Assembly: GCA_963082975.1 (NCBI GenBank) | Contig: OY720344.1 | Span: 6,807,580-6,871,579, forward strand | From: Labia minor | Taxonomy: Eukaryota; Arthropoda; Insecta; Dermaptera; Spongiphoridae | Direction: 5' to 3' | DNA length: 64,000 bases | Shown: positions 35,427-46,797 of the stretch, in pieces | Position numbering within the stretch: position 1 is the stretch's first letter | How the letters are laid out: every line of letters starts with the position of its first letter | Notes under the pieces: generated by a model | Told to the model about the DNA's origin: nothing | What the model saw: only the letters and a program-made list of their open reading frames with translations | Databases searched by the model: none | Made by a program: the position numbers and the translations under genes

Positions 35427-36074
35427 TTACTATCTCGCCAGAGATAGTATTGCGATCACGAAAATTTTCGATGTTGAGATTTTGATGTTTTTATACGTTT
35501 TGAAGGTTCCTGAATCATTTTCATTAAGGTTGAGAAAAATGTCTGTGTGTGTGTGTGTATGTGTGTGTGTATGTGTGTGTGTATGTGTGTATGTGTGTGT
35601 GTATGTATGTAGGCAAGATTACGAAAAAACGGTTTGAGCTAGAATGATGAAATTTGGTACATGGACATTATTCAAAATTCATAGTTTTCTATCAACTTTT
35701 GAGAAATGTAGCTCAACCGGAAGTGGGTCATTACCTACAACGTTTTGATTTTTTTTCCTCTAAAGTGACCGTAAAAATAAAGATATATGTTTGATAATTT
35801 TTCACATGATTACTAATTGTATAAAACTGCTGTATATAGAATTTCAGCTTGATTGATTAGCTGAAATTACCAGAATTAATTTTTTAACACTGCAAATCTC
35901 ACGCGCCAACACGTGACGTGGTGCCATCAACAAAAAGCCAAACATGCGCTGGTTTAATATTTATTATTTATTATTTATAATTTATAATTAATTAAATTTA
36001 ATTTAAATATAATATATTATGTTATTTAATCCAATTCAAATTGCGAGATAGTCGAGTGGAGACACTCCAGCTAA
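35427..36074 (+). repeat. Family B HINE-like element, full-length (cluster unit 1)
   Basis: A good reference copy: TTACTATCTCGCCAGAGATA at the left; a (GT)n/(GTAT)n tract at 35543-35612; AAATTTGGTACATG; TCAACCGGAAGTGGGTCATT; CGCCAACACGTGACGTGG; GCGAGATAGTCGAGTGGAGA, CACTCCAGCTAAT at the right. Confidence 0.9.
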
Positions 36075-36084
36075 TTTTATATGT

Positions 36085-36588
36085 AAGGTTCAGATAAATG
36101 TGTTGTCTGTGTGTGTGTGTATGTATGTAATTGCGCAAAAATCAAGCTAAAATAATGAAATTTGGTACATGAACATTATTCAAAATTCGTAGTTTTCTAT
36201 CAACTTTTGAGAAATGTAGCTCAACCGGAAGAGGGTCATTACCTACACCGTGTTGATTTTTTTTCCTCTAAAGTGCCCGTAAAAATAAAGATATATGTTT
36301 GATAGTTTTTCACATAATTAAAAATTGTATAAAACTGCTATATATAGAATTTCAGCTTGATTGAATCGCTGAAAGTACCGGAATTAATTTTTTAACACTG
36401 CAAATCTCACGCGCCAGCACGTGTCGTGGTGCCATCAGCAAAGAGCCAAACATGCGCAGGTTTAATAAATATTATTTATTAATTTTCATATATAATTTAA
36501 TTAATTAAATTAAATTTAAATATAATATATGTGTGTTAATTAATCCAATTCAAATTTTCGAGATAGTCGAATGAAGACACTTCAGATT
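36085..36588 (+). repeat. Family B, 3' two-thirds (cluster unit 2)
   Basis: Begins inside the microsatellite (GTGTTGTCTGTGTGTG) and runs to AGATAGTCGAATGAAGACAC, TTCAG. It has no 5' end. It lies head to tail between two other B units. Confidence 0.8.
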
Positions 36589-36710
36589 TTTACTATCTCG
36601 AAAGAGATAGTAAGTATTGCGATCACGAAAATTTTCGATGTTGAGATTTTGATGTTTTTATACGTTTTGAAGGTTCCTGAATCATTTTCACTAAGGTTGA
36701 GAAAAATGTC

Positions 36711-36742
<32 letters not shown>

Positions 36743-37199
36743 TGTGTATGTATGTAGACAAGATTGCGCAAAAACGGTTTGAGCTAGAATGATGAAATTT
36801 GGTACATGGACATTATTCAAAATTCATAGTTTTCTATCAACTTTTGAGAAATGTAGCTCAACCGGAAGAGGGTCATTACCTACAACGTTTTGATTTTTTT
36901 TCCTCTAAAGTGACTGTAAAAATAAAAATATATGTTTGATAATTTTTCACATGATTAATAATTGTATAAAACTGATATATATAGAATTTCAGCTTGATTG
37001 AATTGCTGAAAGTACCAGAATTAATTTTTTAACACTGCAAATCTCACGCGCCAACACGTGCCATGGTGCCATTAATGCGCTGGTTTAATATTTATTATTT
37101 ATAATTTATAATTAATTAAATTTAATTTAAATATAATATATTATGTTATTTAATCCAATTCAAATTGCGAGATAGTCGAGTGGAGACACTCCAGCTTAT
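36589..37199 (+). repeat. Family B HINE-like element, full-length (cluster unit 3)
   Basis: TTACTATCTCGAAAGAGATA to GGAGACACTCCAGCTTATT. The microsatellite at 36710-36756 is (GT)n interrupted by AT. A short deletion removes the CAACAAAGAGCC block near 37070. Confidence 0.88.
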
Positions 37200-38157
37200 T
37201 TTTTCCTCAAATAATACCTTGAAAATTCTCTTATTTATAATAATAAATAAGTTGAGCCAATTTTATTCACTTTTGAACAGATCATCAACATTCGTCATCT
37301 ACCAAACGTTTTTTTATTTGCTTTAATTTATGCATAAATTAGTCTGTAAGTTGCCAAACTCTTATCTAATGTCTCATTAATCGATATGTATTTTTATAAT
37401 AAAAATGTTTTACGCACACACCTACATTATTTTATTCAAATTTGAATACAATAAAATCTTTTTAAATACAATATATCATAGATTATTCTATTTATTATTA
37501 TATTATTTATAAATTCGACAGATAAGGAAAATATAATTATCTTAAAAAAAAGAGTCAAGGTGATTTAACAAAAAAGAAAAAAAACATTCAAGGGTCACTA
37601 ATAAATAATTATTATTACACTAAATCATATATATACGAGTATATATAATAGTAAGAGTAATTGACATGTTCATGAATTATCGATGCACTAAATTTAAACA
37701 GGAGAGGCTATAATTATTTATTTCAAAAGGAAGGAGAGAATAGTATTTATTTATTCGATTAAGCACCTTTAGAAGAAGAAAACAAAAACAAAAAAAAACG
37801 ATTATAAATTTAAAATATGTCGAGTGGGAATAGCTAATTCGTGGCATGTTTTTCGACAAACCGACAGACAAGTTGAATGTTGCAAAACCACGAACCAAAC
37901 AAAAACAAAAAGGATTTAATTATAGGATAAAGTAAAAAAAATATAATTTACTCCCTCCTCTATTCACCATCCCCTTCACTTTTTGACATTTACAAACAAA
38001 AAGATTTCATTACTTTTATAATTATACCATCTATGTAACTGTGTATTTATATACAAGTATGTATATATACTCTTGATTATAATATACAAATACTGGAAGA
38101 GATTTATCTTCATCCGCTTCTTCTTCTAAATATTTTTGGCTGTAAATCACAGACCAT
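37200..38157. other. AT-rich intronic sequence
   Basis: No repeat family recognised. The stretch 37800-37910 (GTCGAGTGGGAATAGC, GACAAACCGACAGACAAG) is somewhat less AT-rich. No supported gene. Confidence 0.35.
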
Positions 38158-38159
38158 CT

Positions 38160-38395
38160 AACAGAATGCTAAACTCTATTGTTCTCGATGAAACAAAGGT
38201 TTTGGCGCCACCATGCGAATGCTGGCAGTAACTAATTGAAAAAAAAATCGGACTTTGTGTTTGGTTTTTGCAAAGACCAAACACATACACACAACACACA
38301 CACAAGCCCGATTTTTTATTATATTTTCGAATGCAAGCATAACCAGATGGCGCCAAAAACTTTGTTTCACGGAGGGGGCCTGCTGTTGAATGCTC
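38160..38395. mobile_element. Imperfect palindromic MITE
   Basis: The left half has AACAGAATGC, GAAACAAAGGTTTTGGCGCC and GCGAATGCTGGC. The right half has the inverse (CGAATGCAAGC, TGGCGCCAAAAACTTTGTTT, CTGTTGAATGC). The centre contains facing ACTTTGTGTTTGG / CCAAACAC blocks and a CA-rich stretch. No TIR class is assignable. Confidence 0.5.
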
Positions 38396-38531
38396 AAAAT
38401 TTTAAATTTTTTTATATTTCAAAACCTGGAAAATTTAAATATATTTATTTATTTTTATTATTATTTTATCATCAAATCGATTATTAATTCTTAATTAAAT
38501 GTCACATTTAAAAAAAGTTGATAGATTATAT

Positions 38532-39480
38532 ACAGGGTTATGATAAAAGAATGGTGCGGTTTTTGAACATTGTTTAAAGAAAAACAGAATTATTTACAGT
38601 TAATGTTGTTTATTAATCTAATTTGTCATCTCATACAGTTTTTTTACATAATTAATAAATTTCAATATGGGCGCCCTTAGTCGCTCGACAAATGTCCAAA
38701 CGAGAATCAACTTCTCTCCAAACATTCGCTAACATTTCTTCGGTTATGGTTGTCATTGCTTCATTAATCCTGATTTTACTATCTCGCCAGAGATAGGATT
38801 GCGATCACGAAAATTTTCGATGTTGAGATTTTGATGTTTTTATATGTTTTGAAGGTTCCTGAATCATTTTCACTAAGGTTGAGAAAATTCTCTCTCTCTC
38901 TCTCTCTGTGTGTGTGGGTGTGTGTGTAGACAAGATTACGGAAAAACGGTTTGAGCTAGAATCATGAAATTTGGTACATGGGCATTATTCAAAATTCGTA
39001 GTTTTCTATCAACTTAGCTAAACTGGAAGAGGGTCATTACCTACAACGTTTTGATTTTTTTCCTCTAAAGTGACCGTAAAAATATAGAAAAATATAGAAA
39101 AAGATATATGTTTTATAATTTTTCACATGATTAAAAATTGTATAAAACTGCTATATATAGAATTTCAGCTTGATTGAATCGCTGAAAGTACCGGAATTAA
39201 TTTTTTAACACTGCAAATCTCACGCGCCAACACGTGTCGTGGTGCCATCAACAAAGAGACAAACATGCGCAGGTTTAATAAATATTATTTATTAATTTTA
39301 ATTTATAATTTATAATTAATTTAATTTAATTTAAATATAATATATGTATTATGTTATTTAATCCAATTAAAATTGCGAGATAGTCTAGTGGAGACACTCC
39401 AGCTAATTTAAGTGGTTCAGGTCGCGAATTTTTTTGTAAATAAACAATGTTTTTGATTTAACCCCACAAGAATAAATCCC
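38532..39480 (-). pseudogene. Tc1/mariner-type transposase C-terminus, split by a family B element
   Basis: The minus strand of 38532-38775 reads INEAMTTITEEMLANVWREV, DSRLDICRATKGAHIEIY, the typical C-terminal end of insect Tc1/Tc3-like transposases. The terminus is CAGGGTTATGATAAAAGAAT. Upstream coding remains (W-D-LFLWG-like, then FATLNHL-like) lie right of the B insertion at about 39409-39480. The ORF is broken by frameshifts and the insertion. Confidence 0.65.
38776..39410 (+). repeat. Family B HINE-like element, full-length
   Basis: TTTACTATCTCGCCAGAGAT to GGAGACACTCCAGCTAATTT. Its microsatellite begins (CT)n before (GT)n at 38887-38929, unlike other copies. Confidence 0.88.
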
Positions 39481-40342
39481 AAGGTGGACTCTATACTTCT
39501 ATTTGAACATAGGCTAAAAATTATATCAATATGATCATTATATCATTATTAAATTTAAAATTAATTCTCTAGGTTCAGTGAAAGCCAGAAGGGTGTCTGA
39601 GCATCTACTAACTAATATAATAATGATTTATAATTGATATACTATTATAATATATATATAATATAATATAAATTATTATTGATTTTTTTTATCAGAAAAT
39701 ATTAAAAAAAAAAAATTAAATATTTGATTTATTTAATCTAAAACTAAGACGTTAAACTTAATGTTATCTTTAAGTTCTCTAAAAGTAGGCTTTAAGTTAT
39801 ATTCAGTTACAAAATCATTTTGATGTTCTAATAATATTATATACTTTATTCTTTTATTATTAATTATTTATTATTTGTGGGTCTTTCTCGAAATTTTGTC
39901 ATTTTTATGCGCTTTTTATTAGCTTCACTTTTCTGTCTGTAATGTTCAAAATTTGTAATTGGATTTTAACCCACTTCTAGTTGAGCGATTTTGCCTAAAT
40001 TTGAAACGTATATTGAAAGTTGATGACAGTGGAATAATCAAAAAGAAATATTTTGAATTTTTCAAAAATAGATTTTAAAAATTTATGAATTTAATTACTT
40101 ATATTTACTTAAAGATAACACAATACTAGAGTTCAACCAGAATAACTATAGGCAAATAAATCATCAGTAACTAAGAACTTTTTAAATTAATTAATTGTTA
40201 TTATAGGTATACATAACATGTATTATCTAAATTAAAATGTTCAAACAAAAACAATAAAAAATATTTGAAAAAAGTAATTGGAGTAAAATTTATAAATGTT
40301 ATTCATTAAATTAACAAAAAATATAAAAAACTAAAATCTTAT

Positions 40343-40641
40343 AATAAATTAATAAAAAAAAACTTTTTAATATACACGCTTTTTAATAAAAAATACCCTA
40401 AAAAATAGAAAATAAAATATTAATTATCCTTTAGATATGCCCAACAAAAAAGCGTGGGCACATATGAACATAAGTAGTAGGTAAAGATTTCAATATTATT
40501 ATATGCCCCCCCCCCCGCGCTTTTTTGTTGGGCATATGTAAAGGATAATATTCAAGGTTTAATTAATATTTTATTTTCTATTTTTTAGAGCATTTTTGAT
40601 TAAAAAGCGGGTATAATAAAAAGTTTTTTTTATTAATTTAT
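40343..40641. mobile_element. Long palindrome (foldback MITE)
   Basis: Arms of about 110-120 bp. The inner 31 bp (TTATCCTTTAGATATGCCCA, ACAAAAAAGCG against its inverse at 40518-40548) has a single mismatch. The outer arms share ACTTTTTA, CGCTTTTTAAT, CTAAAAAATAGAAAATAAAA and TATTAATTA. The loop (40455-40517) ends in a run of 12-13 C. It has no coding capacity. Confidence 0.75.
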
Positions 40642-41165
40642 TTTTTAAAAACAAAAGAAATACCTTAGAAATATTTATTAATAATAATAATAATATTAAA
40701 TTTTACAAATAATTACATGAAATTTTATAGCTAATTTAATCACTTCTTAAAGACTTTGATTATTTAATTCACTATTTTTTATACATCTATTCTCTTACTT
40801 TCAACCTTATAATAAAGTGTTAATATATTCAACAAGAATCATTAAAAGATGATAAATTATGAACATTATAATTTATTTTTCGATTTTACTAGTATAACTT
40901 CAGCCATTAATATTTTTCTTTTTAATTTTGCACCATGCAAAATTCATTCGTTATTCATACTCAGAACTTTTTCCTTTTTTATCTATTTATCAAATTTGTT
41001 ATAATATTTATATTAAAATTAAATTGTAGCCAATGAAAGTATTGCTGGTTATAGTTTTAATGTGGGATGATGAATTTTAGGTAAATGGGATGTGAAGTGA
41101 AATTGTCGTGGTTTTTGAAGGATTTTCTAGGGTTCCCCCTTTTGTGTGATGTTGAAAGTTTTTGA
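40642..41165. other. AT-rich intronic sequence
   Basis: Nothing recognised except a (TAA)n tract near 40678-40697. Confidence 0.4.
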
Positions 41166-41167
41166 GT

Positions 41168-41792
41168 TTTTTTACCGACCGACGATAGTAAGGGAGGTAT
41201 TGTTTTCACACCAAATTTTACATGTGAAGATTTTTACATATCTCCACGAATCATGCATTTTGTTAATAGAAAAAATATTTTTAGCATAATGTCTGTCCGT
41301 TCGTCCGTCTGTGTGTCCGTATAGATGTGTACAGCTTGAACGGCTTAACATATTTTGATAAAATTTGGTATATTTGCTTAATGCATCAGTATGATGAATT
41401 GATAAACTTTTGGTGTATATCTGGAAACCGGAAGTAGTAGTATTACCGATCGACGAAAGGAAGGGAAGGGTTATTTTCACACCAAATTTCATATTCCTCA
41501 CTCCACAAGTCATGACTTTGTATTGGTTTTATCCTAGGGGAAAAATCATTTTCATTAGTTTTTTCTTAATTTAAATGACGTCACCCAACCCAGCTCTTCA
41601 TGACGTCACAGCCTGGTCTTACATATATTTTATAAATAAAATAAAATTAAAAATATATATGTTCTATCCATATCTGTTTTTTATTACATTAATAGATATA
41701 TTAAAATTATTTGAAATTGTTTCTGTAGCTGGAAATTAATTTATTTCAAACCGTCGGTCGGTTATGCGCCTGGCCTCAGGTCAACTTATTTT
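41168..41792 (+). repeat. Family A HINE-like element
   Basis: TTACCGACCGACGATAGTAA to CGTCGGTCGGTTATGCGCCT and GGTCAACTTATTTT. TGACGTCA lies at 41576 and 41601 (25 bp apart, not 20). The hairpin is GCCTGGCCTCAGGTC. The 113-codon minus-strand open frame inside it is repeat sequence, not a gene. Confidence 0.85.
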
Positions 41793-42902
41793 TTATTTCA
41801 GATAGAATTAATTTAATTTGTATTTTTTCCTTTTTTTTCTTTTGAGTGATTTAGGTAAGTGATGAGTGAATTGCAATTGTGCTTTGTTAAAATTGAACTG
41901 AGGTGATTCTGAATATATGATACAGCGAACCGAATACAATATAATATTTGTTTTTTAAGATTAGATATTTTATCAAATAATTTTGTATAATTTTGTATAT
42001 GTTACATTAAAAATGATAAATCGACGATTAAATATAAAATTACCGGTGATTATACATAATCAATACGGAATTTAGCAAATATGATAAATTATTTCATATT
42101 TATCAAATTTACCGGTTCGTTTATAAAGTCCCCAACTCTTAATGGAGAATGTGATAAAAGTTTCTTATTGTTCCATATTAGTAAACTTTTAACAAAACAT
42201 CAATTATAATGTATTTTAATATAAATATCATCAGAGAGTAATGTTTAAGTTCAAAGAGCAACAAATTTAGTCTGCTTAGCTAGTTCTTATAAATATAATT
42301 AAATTATGAATTAATATTCATCTTCATAGTGACAATCTCAAAGTTAAATAAAATTAAATATATATATAAGATAAGGCATAAAATGAAAAATAATAATACT
42401 TCCTAATAAAATTCCTTTCTTATTTATTTAAAGTATTTAAATAGTAAAATATTATATACATCAACACAAACATTAAATTGCATATATTTATAATATATAC
42501 TATAAATAGTGTGAATTAATTAAATATTAAATATTATTCAATTGAATTTAAACGGAACTTTAATCAAGATTTAAATTTTAATAGGAATTGTAAAATCAGT
42601 CAGTAAAATAAATGGAAAGTAATTCCTCGAATGACGATGATGATAATATCATGATAGGGTAGGCTGTGGTCGGCGTGGGTCGTTCTCTTCATTTGGGTTC
42701 ACACGATTTAGTGCCAATGCCATTGGAAATGGAGTGTCTAACGCTTCTAATCAATTGAGCAAAGTATAATATATATTTATATATATATATATATATATTA
42801 TTTCAATATTCATAAGACACTATATCTATTTCCAAAGAATTTCAAAGAATTTATTTATTTTAATATTTCATTCAGCCTTATTAGATTGAGCAGCAAAAAA
42901 AA
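41793..42902. other. Intronic sequence with a short GC-richer island
   Basis: Mostly AT-rich. The stretch 42650-42760 is more balanced and contains the perfect palindrome CCAATGCCATTGG, two CCAAT boxes facing each other. (TA)n at about 42775-42800. No gene was seen. Confidence 0.35.
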
Positions 42903-43478
42903 TAAGCTGGAGTGTCTCCACTCGACTATCTTGCAAATTTGAATTGGATTAATTAACATATATTATATTTAAATTAAATTTAATTAATTATAAATTCAAA
43001 TTATTAAATAATATTTATTAAACCAGTGCATGTTTGGCTCTTTGTTGATGGCACTACGTGTTAGCGCGTGAGATTTACAACGTTAAAAAAATAATTCTGG
43101 TACTTTCAGTCATTCAATCAGGCTGAAATTCTATATATAGCAGTTTTATACAATTTTTAATCATGTGAAAAACTATCAAACATATAACTTTATTTTTACG
43201 GTCACTTTAGGAGGAAAAAAAATCAAGGTAATGTAGGTAATGACCCTCTTCCGGTTAAGCTACATTTTTCAAAATTGGATAGAAAACAACGAATTTTGAA
43301 TTATTGTCCTATACCAACCGAACCGTTTTGGGTGATTTTGTCTACATACACAAACACCCCAGACATTTTTCTCAACCTTAATGAAAATGATTCAGGAACC
43401 TTCAAAACGTATAAAAACATCAAAATCTCGACATCGAAAATTTTCGTGATCGCAATACTATCTCTGGCGAGATAGTAA
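42903..43478 (-). repeat. Family B HINE-like element
   Basis: The minus strand runs from TTACTATCTCGCCAGAGATA (right) to GTGGAGACACTCCAGCTTAT (left). The microsatellite is reduced to GGGGTGTTTGTG as in the copy at 30096, so these two are likely a subfamily. The AAATTTGGTA island is partly deleted. Confidence 0.85.
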
Positions 43479-43760
43479 AAACGACAATTAATATTATTAT
43501 AAATAAAAGGAATATAATGTACATATATAATGTGTGTGTTGTTAAATAAAACCACTGGGTGTTGTTTTCTAAATAAAAAGATTTTATAATTTTATTAAAA
43601 TTAATACATTATTTTATTATATATAATAGATACCTAAATAAAAAGAAACAACAGTTGAGTTTATTTATAATAACAACATTAAATATTGAACATTAATTTG
43701 GTTATTTATAGTTAGAACAATTCAATGTTTATTTATTGTCACCAGTGACTTGATCTTATA

Positions 43761-44322
43761 CTTCTAAGAGGCACAGGAATGGTCTTAGATATCGTCTGTT
43801 TGGAAGAATACCGTCACAACTCAAAATTTATCATAATTGAGATTTTTATATAAAACTATTGCTTATGTGGAAGAGAGGCACAAGTTGTAACTACTGTTAA
43901 AATCACTAGATAGCATTTAAAACAGTCGGTAATTCCCGCAGTTTTATACGGCCATTCTATGAGAGACGGTCACATATATGAAAAAGTGTCACATTTTATA
44001 ATATATCTATACTATACAGTCCTATTTTGTGTTGTATTATTGTGCAGTATTTAAAAAGCGAACTATTTTTTGGGCAAGACTTACATATTTAAATAAGGGG
44101 GTGTAAAAGGGTTCGTAAGTATACATAAATTACAAATTATTAGTCGAAATCATAGTTTAAAATGCCTCTCAATAATATGTAAAGCCGTTTGTTTCTATTA
44201 TTTATTCCTGTAAAGAGAGAGAGATATAATTGTTTTAATATTTTACAAATTTCCCGGAAACCTATTAATTTTGAGTTGTGACGACTTTCTTCCAAACCGA
44301 CGATATATGTGCCACTCAGAAG
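43761..44322. mobile_element. MITE with ~60-bp terminal inverted repeats
   Basis: The left end CTTCTAAGAGGCACAGG, CGTCTGTTTGGAAGAATACC, GTCACAACTCAAAATTT pairs with the right end AATTTTGAGTTGTGACGACT, TTCTTCCAAACCGACGATAT, GCCACTCAGAAG. The interior is AT-rich. No clear target duplication. A shortened copy of the terminus (GGGCTTCTGAGTGGCTCATA) occurs at about 44507-44526. Confidence 0.65.
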
Positions 44323-44534
44323 CCAAACCGAACTCCAATTTTTAAAATTCTGCTAATAATGTAATGTAATCTGCAACATATGAAATGGATGATGAACTTG
44401 ATAATCTTAATATTGCAATTCAATATACATTTTTCTGTAATCAATAAGCCTGAATTTTCTACAGGCTGTGAACTTTGGGCTTCATTTTCTTAGTTTGTTT
44501 ATATGTGGGCTTCTGAGTGGCTCATATATATAAA

Positions 44535-44803
44535 ACCTCTGACTTTGTAAGTCCTACGCAAGGACAACGCCTATCAAGCCAGTTATATCAATGAGGTGTC
44601 CTATGATCAGTAGAAAGGGTCCTCTCAACCTTTACCTTGATTATCTTGATCGGAGGCGCTTTCCAATAGCTTTTCCACAATGTTGTTCCCGGAGGCTTGG
44701 TTGACCCCAGCAAGGGAAATTCCCTTGCCAGGCCCGGGACTTGAACCCGGGACCATGTGAATGTGAGGCAGGTTCGCTACCCACACACACCCAATGGCAC
44801 CTT
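44535..44803 (-). repeat. tRNA-like SINE, most complete copy
   Basis: On the minus strand it starts AAGGTGCCATTGGGTGTGTG. It has a B-box-like GGGTTCAAGTCCCGGG inside a tRNA-arm-like CCCGGGTTCAAGTCCCGG, an A-box-like GGGTAGCGAACCTG, a body CCTCCGGGAACAACATTGTG, and a tail ending AAAGTCAGAGGTTTTATATA. About 270 bp. The head would be a Pol III promoter if intact. The tRNA of origin is not assigned. Confidence 0.8.
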
Positions 44804-45719
44804 ATATATATATTATATATTAAGTGGTGAATCAAGAAGTTAAATCAATCTCTATGGGAGAAAAATTACACATGAAACCTTTCAAAATTATCAGAAACTG
44901 ACAAGATTCCAAGATTCCATGTTTTTGCTAGTTTTATTTAAAACATTGTATATGATTAATTGAAACCCCCCAAAAAAAAAAATAATAATAAATACTTCAT
45001 TGATTCGCCATGATTACGCTGTAAACTATAAAGAGTTAATAAAAATTGTAAAATTTAATGTTAAAGTCTCCATTAATGATTATCCTATCAGCTATGAAAT
45101 GGAAAGGTTCCAATTTAATGAAAAAATTTGCCACCACATCAAATAAAGAATTAAAATAAAAATATATTTACAAATGTGAATTGTAAATTAAATTCAATCT
45201 TTCTTCTATCATCTATTAAGTAATTTAATCAATACACAATTTGAAGTTTCTAAAAATATTGTTAATTTTTTAAATGAATGATTCAAAAGTGATTATAAAC
45301 ATTGCAGAGAGTTAAAAATTATCAAAATTATTATATTAATTTATTTAAGTTTCAGATAATCTTATATATATATATTGTCGTATATAAAATAAAAAAGGGC
45401 AGGTATTTTATGAGAAAATATTGGGTTTAAAATTGGTTTAATTAATTGGTAGCACTCTGGATTGAATTTAGAATAATTAAATGGGTTATTGAATCCGCGT
45501 AGGTTGATATGGGAAATTATAAGATTGAATAGGTTCAATTATAAAAATGCTATATATAAAATTATAACTAAAAAATTATTTATTTAATAAACTAGGAGAA
45601 TTAATATTACAAAAATAGATAATAATGAAATTAATATGAAATTAAAATATATTGAAAGGTACCGTAAAAAAAGATATAAATATAAATTAAAAGAACTTTA
45701 ATTTATATTTTAGCAATTG
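44804..45719. other. AT-rich intronic sequence
   Basis: Holds a run of A and C near 44968-44984. GATTGAATTTAGAATAATTA to TATGGGAAATTATAAGATTG (45451-45530) resembles, inverted, the sequence around 26040-26160 (CAACCGTCGCGGATTCAATA), so an old dispersed repeat is likely. No gene. Confidence 0.4.
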
Positions 45720-46050
45720 CAATTATAATTAATGATTAATTACCAATGGTCGACCACAGTTAGTATATTGTGTAGTTAAGGAATTGAGAATTCATTGGAG
45801 ACTTGAGTCTTGAGTGTCGTCCGGCGGATTTAACTGGGACATCGATTGTGCAGCAACATTTCTCAAAAAAAGGGGTTGTGTATGAGATGCCCTTCCAGCC
45901 AGGAAAAATGATCGTCTCTTCTCAAACCTTGATCAAGACTAACTCAAATATCATTTTCACCAATAATGAAACCTTCCCCCACCTTGAACACATGGATGGG
46001 TCCCTGTACACGTGCATACAACATGTCCCATGACCAAACGTCCTTTTCTT
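45720..46050. other. Unrecognised GC-richer unique sequence
   Basis: Clearly more balanced than its surroundings, with blocks such as GAGTGTCGTCCGGCGG, GAGATGCCCTTCCAGCC and ACCTTCCCCCACCTTGAAC. One frame on the plus strand is open from 45788 to a stop at 46031-46033 but has no ATG until GAGATGCCC (about 45888). It resembles no family I know. It could be a conserved non-coding element, a small exon or an old insertion. Confidence 0.35.
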
Positions 46051-46585
46051 TAATTTAGCACAATGTGTTCAAAAATGAAAGTTCTAGCTTTCGCATTATT
46101 ATATACATAAAAATGTATTTTTTAGGATTATATATTACAATATATATATATACGAAATACATACTTATATTAACTATACTTATGAATTCAATTTTTCATA
46201 ACAATCGATAATAAAAATTATTTATTAATTTTTAAATTTTAATTGTTACAATTTTAAATGTTAATTGTTAGGATATTTTAAATTTGAATTGTTTTATTTG
46301 ATTACAGAGATAAATTACGACCAAATGGAATTATTTATTAGTTTAAGGGAACCCACTCAATTTTATTACCATGTCAATTCATTTTATCCTAGGAAATTGG
46401 TTGCAAAGATATTTCGTTGAAATCAACCATGTTTTAGTCTTTTAGGATAATTAATTGCAGGATTTAGAGTAAATGATTCATGATTCAATAATTTTGGCCA
46501 ATATGGTTCTTTCTTTCTCAATGAGTGACCTCCTTTTTTTCCTTATCAAGAGAAACATTAAAATGTAAACTTAATTAACTTACTT

Positions 46586-46622
46586 TTTTACCGACCGACG
46601 ATATTAAGGGAGGTATTGTTTA
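46586..46622 (+). repeat. Family A, 5' terminal fragment
   Basis: TTTTTTACCGACCGACGATA, TTAAGGGAGGTATTGTTT, then unrelated sequence. Only the first ~35 bp of A are present. Confidence 0.7.
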
Positions 46623-46797
46623 TTCATAACTCGATATAAGTAGAGTGAATTTAATTTTCTTCCTAGATTAATCATTCAATATCATTCATTAATTATATAA
46701 CAATAAATAAAATATATTCTAGGTTTTTTTTATAAAACTAAAATCAACACAAACTTTATTTTTATGTATTTTTTCTTTTCATTTTTCTTTGCAATTT

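Noticed and set aside
38176-38487. Overlapping frames on both strands near 38.2-38.5 kb
   Set aside because: They follow from the palindromic MITE at 38160-38395; both strands encode similar peptides because the DNA is an inverted repeat.
41172-41513. 113-codon minus-strand open frame
   Set aside because: It lies wholly within a family A repeat and changes frame between copies; not a gene.
42829-42855. Two adjacent TTCNNNGAA / TTCNNNNGAA motifs as STAT autoregulatory sites
   Set aside because: Such motifs are expected about twenty times by chance in 64 kb of this composition; no other support.
44690-44760. A functional tRNA gene
   Set aside because: Only a B-box arm and a weak A box are present, in a dispersed ~270-bp repeat without an acceptor stem; it is a SINE head.
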